DNA of 64,000 nucleotides from Schaalia sp. HMT-172. GTDB lineage: Bacteria > Actinomycetota > Actinomycetes > Actinomycetales > Actinomycetaceae. A program made the position numbers and the translations under genes. Shown in pieces: positions 18,586 to 27,286 of this stretch (its first letter is position 1; each line of letters begins with the position of its first letter). The notes beneath the pieces are model-generated. The model did no database searches. It saw only the letters and a program-made list of their open reading frames with translations, and was not told where the DNA came from. Location: assembly GCF_030644365.1 (NCBI RefSeq), contig NZ_CP130058.1, positions 930,001 to 994,000 on the forward strand, written 5' to 3'.

Positions 18586-19605
18586 ATGAGTATGACAACA
18601 GCAGCGGTCCTGGGAACGGGAGCGTGGGGAACGACGTTCGCTCAGGTGCTCGCCGACGCGGGCGTGGACGTGACGATGTGGGGGCGCAACACTGACACGA
18701 TCGCGTTCATCAACGGGCATGAGAACCCGACGTACTTGCCGGGTATCACCCTCTCCGAGCGCATCGAGGCGACCACGGACATAGCCCGCGCCGTTTCTGG
18801 CAAGCAGCTGGTGGTCGTCGCCGTGCCGGTCAAGGCGGTGCGCGCCACCCTGGAGGCCGCCCGTGCCTCCTTCGCCCCGAACGCTGCTCTGCTGTCCCTG
18901 GCCAAGGGCCTGGAACTGGGCACCCTCAAGCGCGTGGATCAGATCATCGCCGACTCCTCGGGTGTGCCCGGCAGCCGCATCGCCGTCCTGTCCGGCCCCA
19001 ATCTCTCCCGTGAGATCGCCGACCGTCAGCCCACGGCGACGGTCGTCGCCTCCTCGGATGTGGAGCTCGCCAAGGAGATCGCGAAGGCCTGCCACAATTC
19101 CTATTTCCGTCCCTATGTCTCCTCCGACGTCGTGGGCACCGAGATGGCGGGCGCCACCAAGAACGTCATCGCGGTCGCGATTGGCGCCGCCGAGGGAATG
19201 GGGTTGGGCATCAACACGCGTTCGACCCTCATCACACGCGGCCTGGCGGAAATGACGCGGCTGGGAACGGCGCTCGGCGCTGACCCCGCGACGTTCGCGG
19301 GTCTGTCGGGCATTGGTGACCTGGTCGCCACCTGCTCCTCGCGACTGTCGCGCAACTTCTCGCTGGGCCACCGCCTGGGTTCGGGCATGAGCCTGGCCGA
19401 GGCCATGGCGCTGTCCCCGGGCGTCGTCGAGGGCGTCGCCTCCGCCGCGCCCATCCTGCAGGTCGCCGCCTCCGTCGGCGTCGACATGCCGATCACGGGC
19501 GCCGTCGTCGAGGTCGTCGAGGGGCGCGCGAGCATCGAGGACATGGGTCGTATGCTGCTCGCCCGCCCGCAAAAGATGGACGGCTGGAAGATCGAGCTGG
19601 TTTAA
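18586..19605 (+). CDS. gpsA: NAD(P)H-dependent glycerol-3-phosphate dehydrogenase
   Basis: A 339-residue enzyme reducing dihydroxyacetone phosphate to sn-glycerol-3-phosphate for phospholipid synthesis. VLGTGAWGTTFAQVLA is the dinucleotide-binding Rossmann motif; LSGPNLSREIA and GTEMAGATKNVIAVAIG (with the catalytic Lys) are family signatures. A GGGAGG site precedes ATG 18586; ATG 18592 is also possible. It supplies the substrate for the acyltransferase pathway that includes nearby plsC. Confidence 0.95.
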   Translation: MSMTTAAVLGTGAWGTTFAQVLADAGVDVTMWGRNTDTIAFINGHENPTYLPGITLSERIEATTDIARAVSGKQLVVVAVPVKAVRATLEAARASFAPNAALLSLAKGLELGTLKRVDQIIADSSGVPGSRIAVLSGPNLSREIADRQPTATVVASSDVELAKEIAKACHNSYFRPYVSSDVVGTEMAGATKNVIAVAIGAAEGMGLGINTRSTLITRGLAEMTRLGTALGADPATFAGLSGIGDLVATCSSRLSRNFSLGHRLGSGMSLAEAMALSPGVVEGVASAAPILQVAASVGVDMPITGAVVEVVEGRASIEDMGRMLLARPQKMDGWKIELV

Positions 19606-19655
19606 ACGCCGTGCAGGCGGGCGGGAAAAGCCTCCCGCGCGGTAGTCTTGAACCT

Positions 19656-20792
19656 ATGACTGCTATTTCTCGTCCTCGCGTCCTCATCGTCTTTGGCGGG
19701 CGCTCCTCCGAGCATGAGATCTCGTGCTCGACGGCCGCCGGCATCCTGACCGCTATCGATCGCACGAAGTGGGACGTGATCCCGCTGGGAATCACGCGCG
19801 ACGGCCAGTGGGTGCACGTCGCCGACGACCCCTCGGCGCTGGCATTCAAGGACGGAAAGGGACAGTCCGTCACCGCCGGATCGACTCGCGTCGCCCTGAC
19901 CCCGGGCGAGGGCAACCTCGTCGAACTCACCTACGACGGCGACCCGGACGCCCCGGACTCGCGCGTCATCGGCGTGGAAGACCTCGGCCACGTCGACATC
20001 GTCTTCCCGCTCCTGCACGGCCCCTACGGCGAGGACGGCACCATCCAGGGCCTCTTCGAGATGGCTGGTGTGCGCTACGTCGGCTGCGGCGTGACCTCCT
20101 CGGCCGTGTCCATGGACAAGCACCTGACCAAGACCGTCCTGGCCGCCGCCGGCATCGACGTGGGACAGTGGGAACTGGTGACCGCCCGCCAGTGGGACGC
20201 CGACGCCGCCGCCTGCATGGACCGCATCGAACGACTCGGCTTCCCCGTCTTCGTCAAGCCCTGCCGCGCCGGATCCTCCGTCGGCATCTCGCGCGTCACC
20301 TGCCGCGAGGACCTGCCTGTGGCCATCAAGGAGGCCACGAACCACGACCCGCGCGTCATCGTCGAGGCCTCCATCTCGGGCCGCGAGGTCGAGTGTGGTG
20401 TGCTGGGTTCGCGCGCCGACTGGCGCAGTGGCACCGCGCCCCTGGGCGAGATCGTCGTCCCCGAGGGCGAGTTCTACGACTACGAGCACAAGTATGTGGA
20501 CGACGTCGTCGGCCTGTCCTGCCCGGCCGACGTCACCCCCGAATACTCCGAGCGCATTCGCGAGACCGCCTGGCGCGCCTTCGACGCCCTCGAATGCGAG
20601 GGCCTGGCGCGCGTCGACTTCTTCCTCGACGAGGCCACCGACACCGTCATCATCAACGAAGTCAACACGATGCCCGGCTTCACCCCGATCTCGATGTACC
20701 CGCAGATGTGGGCGGCCGCGGGCCTGTCCTACCCGGACCTGCTCAGCGAGCTCCTCACCGAAGCGTCGCAGCGCCCCCTGGGCCTGCGCTAA
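19656..20792 (+). CDS. ddl: D-alanine--D-alanine ligase
   Basis: A 378-residue ATP-grasp ligase joining two D-Ala for peptidoglycan. VFGGRSSEHEISC is the N-terminal signature; LHGPYGEDGTIQGLFE, GVTSSAVSMDKHLTK, FVKPCRAGSSVGISR and INEVNTMPGFTPISMYP follow in the usual order. The ATG at 19656 is chosen because the family starts there; the frame runs back to a GTG at 19611 without similarity. No ribosome site is obvious. Another ATP-grasp gene follows 96 bp downstream on the same strand. Confidence 0.95.
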   Translation: MTAISRPRVLIVFGGRSSEHEISCSTAAGILTAIDRTKWDVIPLGITRDGQWVHVADDPSALAFKDGKGQSVTAGSTRVALTPGEGNLVELTYDGDPDAPDSRVIGVEDLGHVDIVFPLLHGPYGEDGTIQGLFEMAGVRYVGCGVTSSAVSMDKHLTKTVLAAAGIDVGQWELVTARQWDADAAACMDRIERLGFPVFVKPCRAGSSVGISRVTCREDLPVAIKEATNHDPRVIVEASISGREVECGVLGSRADWRSGTAPLGEIVVPEGEFYDYEHKYVDDVVGLSCPADVTPEYSERIRETAWRAFDALECEGLARVDFFLDEATDTVIINEVNTMPGFTPISMYPQMWAAAGLSYPDLLSELLTEASQRPLGLR

Positions 20793-20798
20793 AGGCGT

Positions 20799-20835
20799 GG
20801 CCGCGCCAGGGCACAACTGAGCGAGCGCCGCGGCC
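20799..20835 (+). terminator. Possible weak terminator after ddl
   Basis: GGCCGCG (20799-20805) can pair with CGCGGCC (20829-20835). It is followed by GCCCCGACCTCGT, a one-mismatch copy of the repeated word. The stem is short with a long loop, so the call is weak. Confidence 0.35.
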
Positions 20836-20888
20836 CAGCCCCGACCTCGTTACCTCCCACGACACCGATACGACACTCAAGGACACAC

Positions 20889-21806
20889 ATGACGACCCCA
20901 CCCAAAGTCACCCTGGTGACCTGCTCGTCCATGCCCCACCTGTTTCCCGGCGAAGAGGGCCTGCTCGATGAGCTGGCGTCGCGCGGTTGCGACCCCCAGA
21001 TCAAGGTGTGGAACGACCCCGACGTTGACTGGTCCGACGTCGGCATGGTCGTCGTTCGCTCCGTCTCCGACTACGCGCAGGAACGCCCGGCGTTCCTGGA
21101 ATGGACCCGCCAGCTGCGGCGCGTCCAAAACTCCGCCGACGTTCTCGACTGGAACACGGACAAGCACTACCTGAGGGAGCTGGCCGCCCTGGGTATGCCG
21201 ACGATTCCCACCAGCTGGCTGGAACCCGAGCAGAATCTGTCCAAGCATCAGATTCACACGCGCTTCCCGGCCTTCGGTGAGTTCGTCGTCAAGCCCGCCG
21301 TGTCCTCCGGCGTGCGCGATATCGGCCGCTACACGACTGTGGACATCCACCAGCGCCAAGCCGCCATGCGCCAGGTGCAGGGGCTGCTCGGCGATGGTCG
21401 TTCCGTCATGATCCAGCGCTACGTTGAGGAAATCGACCTGCACGGCGAGATTTCGCTCGTGTTTTTCAATGGCCTGGTCTCCCACGCCGTTGAGAAGCGC
21501 TCGGCCCTGCACCCCGCCTCCGTCACCAATCCGGAGATGCACGAGGCCGTGGTGACCGCCGAGGCCGCCGACTCCGTCGCGTGGCAGTGGGGCGAGGAAA
21601 TCCGCCGAGTCCTGCACGACTACGTGCGAGCCCGCCTGGGCCACGACGAGCAGTTCCTGTTTAACCGCGTGGACCTGGTTCCCGACGGCAAGGGATCCTT
21701 CCTGGTCATGGAGGTCTCCCTCGTGGACGCCGACCTGTACCTGGGTGCCACCCCCGGCGCACTGGGTAACTTCGCGGACGCGATCTCCGCTCGCGCCCAC
21801 TGGTGA
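20889..21806 (+). CDS. ATP-grasp ligase of the RimK/DcsG-like group
   Basis: A 305-residue protein with the ATP-grasp layout: FGEFVVKPAVSSGVRDIGRY (ATP-binding Lys region, about residues 132-151), MIQRYVEEIDLHGEISLVFF (adenine/metal region) and FNRVDLVPDGKGSFLVMEV followed by DADLYLG (metal-binding acidic end). Such proteins include glutathione-synthetase-like ligases and the D-cycloserine-pathway enzyme DcsG, but many actinobacterial members have no known substrate. It follows ddl in the same direction with a 96-bp gap. A role in amino-acid or peptide ligation is inference. Confidence 0.72.
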   Translation: MTTPPKVTLVTCSSMPHLFPGEEGLLDELASRGCDPQIKVWNDPDVDWSDVGMVVVRSVSDYAQERPAFLEWTRQLRRVQNSADVLDWNTDKHYLRELAALGMPTIPTSWLEPEQNLSKHQIHTRFPAFGEFVVKPAVSSGVRDIGRYTTVDIHQRQAAMRQVQGLLGDGRSVMIQRYVEEIDLHGEISLVFFNGLVSHAVEKRSALHPASVTNPEMHEAVVTAEAADSVAWQWGEEIRRVLHDYVRARLGHDEQFLFNRVDLVPDGKGSFLVMEVSLVDADLYLGATPGALGNFADAISARAHW

Positions 21807-21897
21807 TGCACGCCACCGCCGTGAGGGCAGTGCTCGAGTTTCCAAGCTCGGGTGGGTAGTGCTAAGCTCTATCCGTTGCCTTCACGGCGACGCGATG

Positions 21898-21973
21898 GTG
21901 GCTGTAGTTCAGTTGGTAGAGCACCTGGTTGTGGTCCAGGACGTCGCGGGTTCGAGTCCCGTCAGCCACCCCA
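21898..21973 (+). tRNA. tRNA-His (GTG)
   Basis: Acceptor GTGGCTG pairs with CAGCCAC; the preceding G at 21897 opposes discriminator C at 21970, the His-specific G-1:C73 pair. Anticodon stem CCTGG/CCAGG encloses TTGTGGT with anticodon GTG at 21931-21933. CCA is encoded at 21971-21973. Confidence 0.95.
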
Positions 21974-21976
21974 CCG

Positions 21977-22004
21977 CCCCGGCGCTTGCGCGTCGGGGTT
22001 TTTT
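21977..22004 (+). terminator. Rho-independent terminator after tRNA-His
   Basis: CCCCGGCGC pairs with GCGTCGGGG (one G-U pair) and is followed by TTTTTT, a standard intrinsic terminator. Confidence 0.88.
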
Positions 22005-22053
22005 GTAAGAGTATGCTAGTGGCGGACCCGATTGACCGGACAAAGGAGTTCTC

Positions 22054-23112
22054 ATGCCTAGCGTAATCGCCTACGGTTGCGACGACGCCGCCACCCAGTT
22101 CCACCCCCTCCAGATCGACATCCGCGAGCCCGGCGAGGGCGACATCTACTTCGACGTCGCCTACGCGGGCATTTGCCACTCCGACATCCACTCCGCCCGC
22201 GGCGAGTGGGGGCCCGTGTCCTACCCGCTCGTGCCCGGCCACGAGTTCGTCGGCACAGTCGCCAAGGTCGGCCCCGGTGTCACTAAGTTCAAGGTGGGGG
22301 ACCGCGTGGGCGTGGGTTGCTTGGTCGGATCCTGCGGCTCCTGCGAGATGTGCGAGTCCGGCTACGAGCAGTGGTGCACCTCGACGCCGGGTACCCTGTG
22401 GACCTACCGCGCCGACGCCGAGGGCAACCCGACGACCGGCGGCTACTCGCGGGGCTTCACGGTGCGCGAGGACTTCGCCCTGCACATCCCGGAGGAGCTG
22501 GACTTCGCTGCCTGCGCACCCCTCCTGTGCGCCGGCATCACCACCTACTCCCCGCTCAAGCACTACAACGTGGGACCCGGCTCGCGCGTGGCTATCCTCG
22601 GCATGGGCGGCCTCGGACACGTGGGCGTGCAGATCGCCAAGGCCATGGGCGCGGACGTCTCCGTCATCTCCCACGGCCGCTCCAAGGAAGCCGACGCCCG
22701 CCGCTTCGGCGCCGACCACTTCTACGCCACCAGCGAGGAGGGGACTCTCGAATCCCTGCGTGCCTCCTTCGACCTGATCCTGTGCACCGTGTCCGCCGAC
22801 GGCCTCGACTACGCCGGATACATGGCCGCCCTGCGCCCCTACGGCGTCTTCGTCGACGTGGGCCTGCCCACCGAGCCTGTCTCCCTGCCGCTGCGCGCCT
22901 TCGTCAACGGCGGCAAGTCCTTCGCCGGCTCCCAGATCGGCGGCATCGCCGAAACTCAGGAGATGCTGGACTTCTGCGCCGAGCACGGCGTCATCCCGCA
23001 GGTCGAGATGATCACCGGCGAGGAGATTACGCAGGCTTACGACAACGTCGTCGCCTCGCGCGTGCGCTACCGCTACGTCATCGACACCTCCACGTTCCCC
23101 GAGACCGCGTGA
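22054..23112 (+). CDS. Zinc-dependent NAD(P) alcohol dehydrogenase (cinnamyl-alcohol-dehydrogenase type)
   Basis: A 352-residue medium-chain dehydrogenase. The catalytic zinc site is CHSDIHS plus PGHEFVG; the structural zinc Cys cluster is GSCGSCEMCESGYEQWC; the Rossmann motif is LGMGGLGHVGVQIAKAMG. This order and length match the YahK/CAD group that reduces aldehydes to alcohols with NADPH. The ATG at 22054 follows AAAGGAG. The gene ends at the left copy of the 42-bp sequence that borders the accessory island. Confidence 0.93.
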   Translation: MPSVIAYGCDDAATQFHPLQIDIREPGEGDIYFDVAYAGICHSDIHSARGEWGPVSYPLVPGHEFVGTVAKVGPGVTKFKVGDRVGVGCLVGSCGSCEMCESGYEQWCTSTPGTLWTYRADAEGNPTTGGYSRGFTVREDFALHIPEELDFAACAPLLCAGITTYSPLKHYNVGPGSRVAILGMGGLGHVGVQIAKAMGADVSVISHGRSKEADARRFGADHFYATSEEGTLESLRASFDLILCTVSADGLDYAGYMAALRPYGVFVDVGLPTEPVSLPLRAFVNGGKSFAGSQIGGIAETQEMLDFCAEHGVIPQVEMITGEEITQAYDNVVASRVRYRYVIDTSTFPETA

Positions 23113-23128
23113 GCGTGAGCAGGTAACA

Positions 23129-23162
23129 GGAAAGCCCCGGGCCGAGCGGCCCGGGGCTTTCC
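23129..23162 (+). terminator. Terminator after the alcohol dehydrogenase gene
   Basis: GGAAAGCCCCGGGCC (23129-23143) pairs perfectly with GGCCCGGGGCTTTCC (23148-23162) around GAGC. The same hairpin recurs at 29947-29976. Confidence 0.9.
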
Positions 23163-23172
23163 TGGCAGTGGA
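23131..23172. repeat. 42-bp direct repeat, left copy, at the edge of the accessory island
   Basis: Matches 29947-29988 at 41 of 42 positions (A at 23167 versus G at 29983) in the same orientation. The right copy ends in the discriminator and CCA bases of tRNA-Gly, so the left copy carries a vestige of that tRNA end (GTGGA). This suggests the two were once one bidirectional terminator between the dehydrogenase and tRNA-Gly, split by about 6.8 kb of inserted DNA. Confidence 0.75.
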
Positions 23173-23205
23173 CCAAAGGGGATCACTGCGGATACAAAAG
23201 CTGTG

Positions 23206-23278
23206 GTGGGTGCATTTTGAGGCGCGGTGGGTGCAAGGTTGTACAGAGTGGGTGCATCCCTAGGCGCGGGTGGGTGCA
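23206..23278. repeat. Four GTGGGTGCA iterons with about 21-bp period
   Basis: GTGGGTGCA occurs exactly at 23206-23214, 23227-23235, 23248-23256 and 23270-23278, so start-to-start spacing is 21, 21 and 22 bp, close to two helical turns. The intervening sequence also shows partial similarity (TTGAGGCGCG and CCTAGGCGCG in alternate spacers). The rest of the 315-bp gap 23113-23427 holds the terminator and no convincing gene. Confidence 0.8.
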
Positions 23279-23427
23279 TGTCGTTGCGTGAAAACGATCA
23301 AGCCCCGGAGCGATCGCGAGCTTCGGCACCATCACGGGGGTCACGCCTTGTCCGAGGCGTCGTCGTCGGGAACGCCAGCACAGCGGGTGCCGCCAGAGAA
23401 CGAGCCACCGGTGCGTGCTTCTTGGCG

Positions 23428-23937
23428 TCAGAGGTCCAGGAAGAGGTTGATGTCGCCCGGGTCCGGGGTGTCGTCCAAGTCGGGGGCGTGGGTGAAGCCC
23501 AAGCGTGTGGCCACTGCGATCGAGGGGGTGTTGTCCTGCTTGGTGAGGACCCGAATCCGGTGCCCTGACCAGCGTGGGCGCGCGGCCTCGATGAGTGCGC
23601 GGCAGGCTTCGGTAACCAGACCTGATCCCTGGAACTCAGGTCGGATGCGGTAGGCGAGGTTGAGGACGCGCTCGTCACGGAACGTGCGCGCGGCCAGCCC
23701 CACGTAGCCGACGTAGGCGTCCGATTCGAGCATACGGGCCGTGCAGTAGCCAATACCGTCCGTCTCCCAGTCGCGCAGCCAGTCCTCGAGCCGTTCACGC
23801 GCCTCGTCAATACTGCGGTCGGGACCAGAAGGGTTAAAGAGGTTGACCTCGGGCATACGGCTCAGTGCATACAGCTCCTCGAGGTCGGTGAGCTGCACGG
23901 GCCTCAGTGAGAGCCTCGAAGTGTTGACAGCGTCCAT
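23428..23937 (-). CDS. GNAT-family N-acetyltransferase (RimJ/RimL type)
   Basis: A 169-residue acetyltransferase. The N-terminal SRLSLRPVQLTDLEELYAL and the acetyl-CoA-binding stretch LAYRIRPEFQGSGLVTEAC (the usual Q/RxxGxG/A form appears as QGSGLV) followed by VLTKQDNTPSIAVATRLGF are typical of RimJ/RimL-like proteins that acetylate ribosomal or small-molecule amines. ATG 23937 is chosen for its GGAGGTGG site; the frame extends upstream to 24021. It lies just inside the island's left edge. Substrate unknown. Confidence 0.82.
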   Translation of the reverse strand: MDAVNTSRLSLRPVQLTDLEELYALSRMPEVNLFNPSGPDRSIDEARERLEDWLRDWETDGIGYCTARMLESDAYVGYVGLAARTFRDERVLNLAYRIRPEFQGSGLVTEACRALIEAARPRWSGHRIRVLTKQDNTPSIAVATRLGFTHAPDLDDTPDPGDINLFLDL

Positions 23938-24124
23938 ATCCACCTCCATGTCACTGTTGCTGCTGGGGCCACGTGGTGTCATGTTGCGGAGCAACCGATG
24001 GTGGCCCCCCACCATTCTCACACGTGTCTCCCCGGTGGTGCCTGCGTTAGGTTTTAATGATACATGAGCGACTGTTGTTCAGGGGCTCAACGAACCTTGC
24101 GTGACATCGGTGAAGCGAGGACTC

Positions 24125-24286
24125 ATGAGCGATGAAGAATCCGGATTGCCGACTCCAAGTGAACCCAATGTTGAGGAATTCGCCATCAAGGACTATCGGA
24201 CTGATGAGTATTCAGAGGTGCGAACACTCGAAGAAGCGATCGAACTACGGAGTGCCAAGGCATGCTTCCGAGATGTGACTGAGTGA
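24125..24286 (+). CDS. Small acidic hypothetical protein
   Basis: A possible 53-residue product beginning MSDEESGLPTPSEPNVEE and rich in Glu and Asp, with one Cys and no membrane segment. ATG 24125 is preceded by CGAGGA, a fair ribosome site. Base composition is poorer in G+C than the core genes. No family is recognised. The 124 bp between its stop and the recombinase stop show nothing definite. Confidence 0.35.
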   Translation: MSDEESGLPTPSEPNVEEFAIKDYRTDEYSEVRTLEEAIELRSAKACFRDVTE

Positions 24287-24410
24287 GAATTCGCTGCCAA
24301 CTCTCCGTCGGGTATGAAAGAAATCGGGGTTCCTGAGCTCTTGGTCGGGCCGACGTAGCTGTCGGATGGAGATGATCGCCAATAGCTTGTGGAGCCACTC
24401 ACCACAGCGG

Positions 24411-25964
24411 TCAAATGCTCGTGCCGTCGTTGAACGTGATGGTGATTGTTCCGTCGGGGTGGATGGTGGCGTGGTCGACGAGGGCTCGCCAGGCCTCGGG
24501 GGTATAGGTGATTGCGGGGTTCTTGCTGCGGTACTGGTGGAATGCGGTGATGGCCGCGCGCTTGGCTTCAAGTTCGTGCAGCTGCCTTTCGAGGGACTCG
24601 ATTGCGCTGAGGTGGACTTGGTAGTCGGCTTCGAGCCGAGCCTGTTGGGCCTCGAACGCGCCAGGGTCGAAGCCAGCGTGTGCTGCGGCTTGAATGAGCT
24701 GGTTGATACGGCCTGCCACGCTGTCACGTGCGGCGACCGCCTGTGCGAGCTTGTCCTCAAGATCACGCGAGTTACCAAGCTGAGCGAGAGCAGCCTCAAG
24801 TACCTCTGGGCTTGGAGATGGCGCGAATTGCCCTATTGCCTGCTCAAACGTGGTAATTATTTCATCGTCTGTGATGTGCCTGGAGGTGCAGGGGGTCTCA
24901 TTTGTTTTGTCGTATCTCCGGTTACATCTCCACACTCGCTTTTCATACTTGCTTCCTGCGTGCCAAGTCTTAGACCCGTACCATCCCCCGCAGCACCCGC
25001 ACTGGATTCGGGAAGCAAATGGATGCGCGAAAGATCGTGGCCGGGTTGAACGTAGCTCAATTTCTCGTTGGACTTGGTCCCATACGGCTGGGGCAATGAT
25101 GGCCTCATGGTTACCGGTCACGTAGTACTGCGGGATCTCTCCTTCGTTGCGTTTAGTGGTTTTCGTCAGGAAGTCCACGGTGAAGGTTTTCTGCAGCAGC
25201 GCGTCGCCCTTGTATTTTTCATTGCGCAGGATCGAGTTGATGGTGGACACGTTCCAGGTCTTCTTCCCCAAGGGCGTAGGGATACCATCTTCGGTCAGGT
25301 GTGCGGCAATGGTTTTGGGTGAGTGCCCTGCCAGGTATTCCCGGTAGATGCGTCGCACGATCCTGGCCTGGTCTTCATCAACAGCCAGGCCCCCGTCGTC
25401 GCCTTTCTTGTAGCCCAGCAGGGAGGCGTAGGGCACCATGACCTTGCCTTCCGCAAAACGCCTGCGGTGTCCCCAGGTGACGTTCTCAGAGATGGAGCGG
25501 GATTCTTCCTGGGCAAGGCTACTCATGATGGTGATGAGTAGTTCGCCTTTCGAGTCCAGGGTCCAGATGTTTTCTTTCTCGAAGTAGACCTCCACTCCGG
25601 CTTCTTTGAGGGCCCGCACGCTGGTGAGCGAGTCGACGGTGTTGCGGGCAAACCTGGACACGCTCTTGGTCACGATCAGATCGATACGGCCAGCCAAAGC
25701 GTCGGTGATCATGGTTTGGAAGCCCTGCCGGTGCTTCGTTGAGGTTCCCGAAATCCCCTCATCGGCATACATGCCAACAAACTCCCAATCGGCCCGGCCT
25801 TGGATGTAGTCGGTGTAGTAGTCGATTTGTGCCTGGTAGGAGGATTGTTGTTCTTCCAGGTCCGTGGATACTCGCGCGTAGGCCGCGACCTTACGCCGGG
25901 AGCGCACCGTCGTAGGAGTGAGCGTCTTGGCGGGCCGTGCCGGGATGGTGGTGACGGTGGCCAT
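24411..25964 (-). CDS. Large serine recombinase (second of a tandem pair)
   Basis: A 517-residue site-specific recombinase. The resolvase domain has AAYARVSTDLEEQ with the catalytic Ser, DEGISGTSTKHRQGFQ, and VTKSVSRFARNTVD with the catalytic Arg residues. A recombinase DNA-binding domain (about residues 190-300), a zinc ribbon (CGCCGGW and later Cys residues, about 318-368) and a coiled coil (about 395-470) follow, the usual order for large serine integrases. It starts 4 bp after the stop of the upstream recombinase, whose last codons supply an AAAGGAG site. Probably needed jointly with that protein for element movement. Confidence 0.92.
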   Translation of the reverse strand: MATVTTIPARPAKTLTPTTVRSRRKVAAYARVSTDLEEQQSSYQAQIDYYTDYIQGRADWEFVGMYADEGISGTSTKHRQGFQTMITDALAGRIDLIVTKSVSRFARNTVDSLTSVRALKEAGVEVYFEKENIWTLDSKGELLITIMSSLAQEESRSISENVTWGHRRRFAEGKVMVPYASLLGYKKGDDGGLAVDEDQARIVRRIYREYLAGHSPKTIAAHLTEDGIPTPLGKKTWNVSTINSILRNEKYKGDALLQKTFTVDFLTKTTKRNEGEIPQYYVTGNHEAIIAPAVWDQVQREIELRSTRPRSFAHPFASRIQCGCCGGWYGSKTWHAGSKYEKRVWRCNRRYDKTNETPCTSRHITDDEIITTFEQAIGQFAPSPSPEVLEAALAQLGNSRDLEDKLAQAVAARDSVAGRINQLIQAAAHAGFDPGAFEAQQARLEADYQVHLSAIESLERQLHELEAKRAAITAFHQYRSKNPAITYTPEAWRALVDHATIHPDGTITITFNDGTSI

Positions 25965-25968
25965 GGGG

Positions 25969-27207
25969 TTACTCCTTTCCTGCCATCACGGGCTCAGCGG
26001 TGTGCGCGCCTCGTTTCATCACAGTGACTTTCCCGCTGGGGTAGACGGTGACCTGCTCGAGACGCTCAAGGACTTGCTGGTCATCCCACTCGCCTAATCC
26101 CAGGTGGGCGGTGATAGCGCTCTTGAGCTGGGCTTCCCTGATCTGAGGTGCCCGGCAAGGGTTGCCTTGCCCCCTCGTGGCGGTTTCGCACCACCAGTAC
26201 TTGTAGGAGATGTGCTTGCGGGTTTTGGTGCGCCGGTGGAAACGCCGCCCGCACTGGCTGCACACCACCCGATGAGTGAGCGCACACGTCCCGCCACTAG
26301 GGGTCAGGGCTCTGCCACCGGATTGGCGTCTGCGGGCGAGCTCGTCTTGGACCCGCCTCCAGGTGGCCTCGTCGATGATGGGAGGGTTTGCTCCCTGAAC
26401 CCAGTACTTGGGTAGTGCCCCGTCGTTGACGACGAGCTTTCCTCCAGGACCGTCGGTGTAGGTGGCTTGCAGCATTTCGTTTCCCACGTAGCGGGGGTTT
26501 TCCAGCCAGGTGCGGATCACCGAGCCGAGGAAGTTTCCTCCTTCTCGTGCGCGCAGCCCCTCAGCGTTGAGGCGGTCGGCAATAGCCTCGGGGCTCACCC
26601 CGGCCAGGTACTCGTCAAAGACGCGGCGCACAACCTGGGCCTCATCGTCGTTGATGTGCAGGCTCCCGCCTACCCAGGTGTATCCGTAGATGCGGTGGGA
26701 GTTGGTGACACCGGTCTTGTACCGGTTGCGGATCGCCCACTTCACGTTCTGTGACAGGGAGCGGGATTCTTCCTGGGCGAAAGAAGCTAACAGGGTGAGC
26801 ATGAGCTCACCTTCCGCGCTGGAGGTGTCGATGTTTTCTCTCTCGAACCGCACCGCCACCCCCAGGGCTGCAAGCTCGCGCACGCATGAGAGCAGGTCGA
26901 CGGTGTTGCGTGCCAGGCGGGAGATGGACTTGACCAGCAGGATCTGGAAGTCGCCGGCTCTGGCGTGGTCCATCATGTCAGCGAACCCGGGCCTTTTTCT
27001 GGTGGTGCCGGAGATTCCTTGGTCGGTGTAGATCCCGGCGAACTGCCAGGCAGGGTTAGCGTGGATGAGCTTGGAGTAGGCCGAGACCTGAGCAGCAAGG
27101 GATCCTGCTTGGGTCTCCGACATGGTTGAGACCCGGCAGTAGGCGGCCACGCGGATGCGGCTGGTGGGTGTGCGTCGTGGTGTAATGGTCTTCAAGTCTG
27201 GGCTCAT
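25969..27207 (-). CDS. Large serine recombinase (first of a tandem pair)
   Basis: A 412-residue serine recombinase with AAYCRVSTMSETQAGS (catalytic Ser), DQGISGTTRKRPGF and VKSISRLARNTVDLL in the catalytic domain, a recombinase domain, and a zinc ribbon CSQCGRRF with later Cys residues (about 318-365). It is shorter than its partner because it lacks most of the coiled-coil tail. The RBS AGGAG precedes ATG 27207. It is not a copy of the downstream recombinase; the two are distinct paralogues arranged as one operon with two small upstream genes. Confidence 0.92.
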   Translation of the reverse strand: MSPDLKTITPRRTPTSRIRVAAYCRVSTMSETQAGSLAAQVSAYSKLIHANPAWQFAGIYTDQGISGTTRKRPGFADMMDHARAGDFQILLVKSISRLARNTVDLLSCVRELAALGVAVRFERENIDTSSAEGELMLTLLASFAQEESRSLSQNVKWAIRNRYKTGVTNSHRIYGYTWVGGSLHINDDEAQVVRRVFDEYLAGVSPEAIADRLNAEGLRAREGGNFLGSVIRTWLENPRYVGNEMLQATYTDGPGGKLVVNDGALPKYWVQGANPPIIDEATWRRVQDELARRRQSGGRALTPSGGTCALTHRVVCSQCGRRFHRRTKTRKHISYKYWWCETATRGQGNPCRAPQIREAQLKSAITAHLGLGEWDDQQVLERLEQVTVYPSGKVTVMKRGAHTAEPVMAGKE

Positions 27208-27286
27208 CTGCTGCTCCTTTCTGCCCGCGTGGGTCTCGCCGGTGGTGTTCTGGTGTGTGACATGAACGCTCTACACGCCGGGTTTA

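Noticed and set aside
23073-23279. Small minus-strand ORF across the iterons encoding APT-rich repeats
   Set aside because: It has no ribosome site, crosses the terminator and the end of the dehydrogenase gene, and its peptide repeats merely reflect the 21-bp DNA period.
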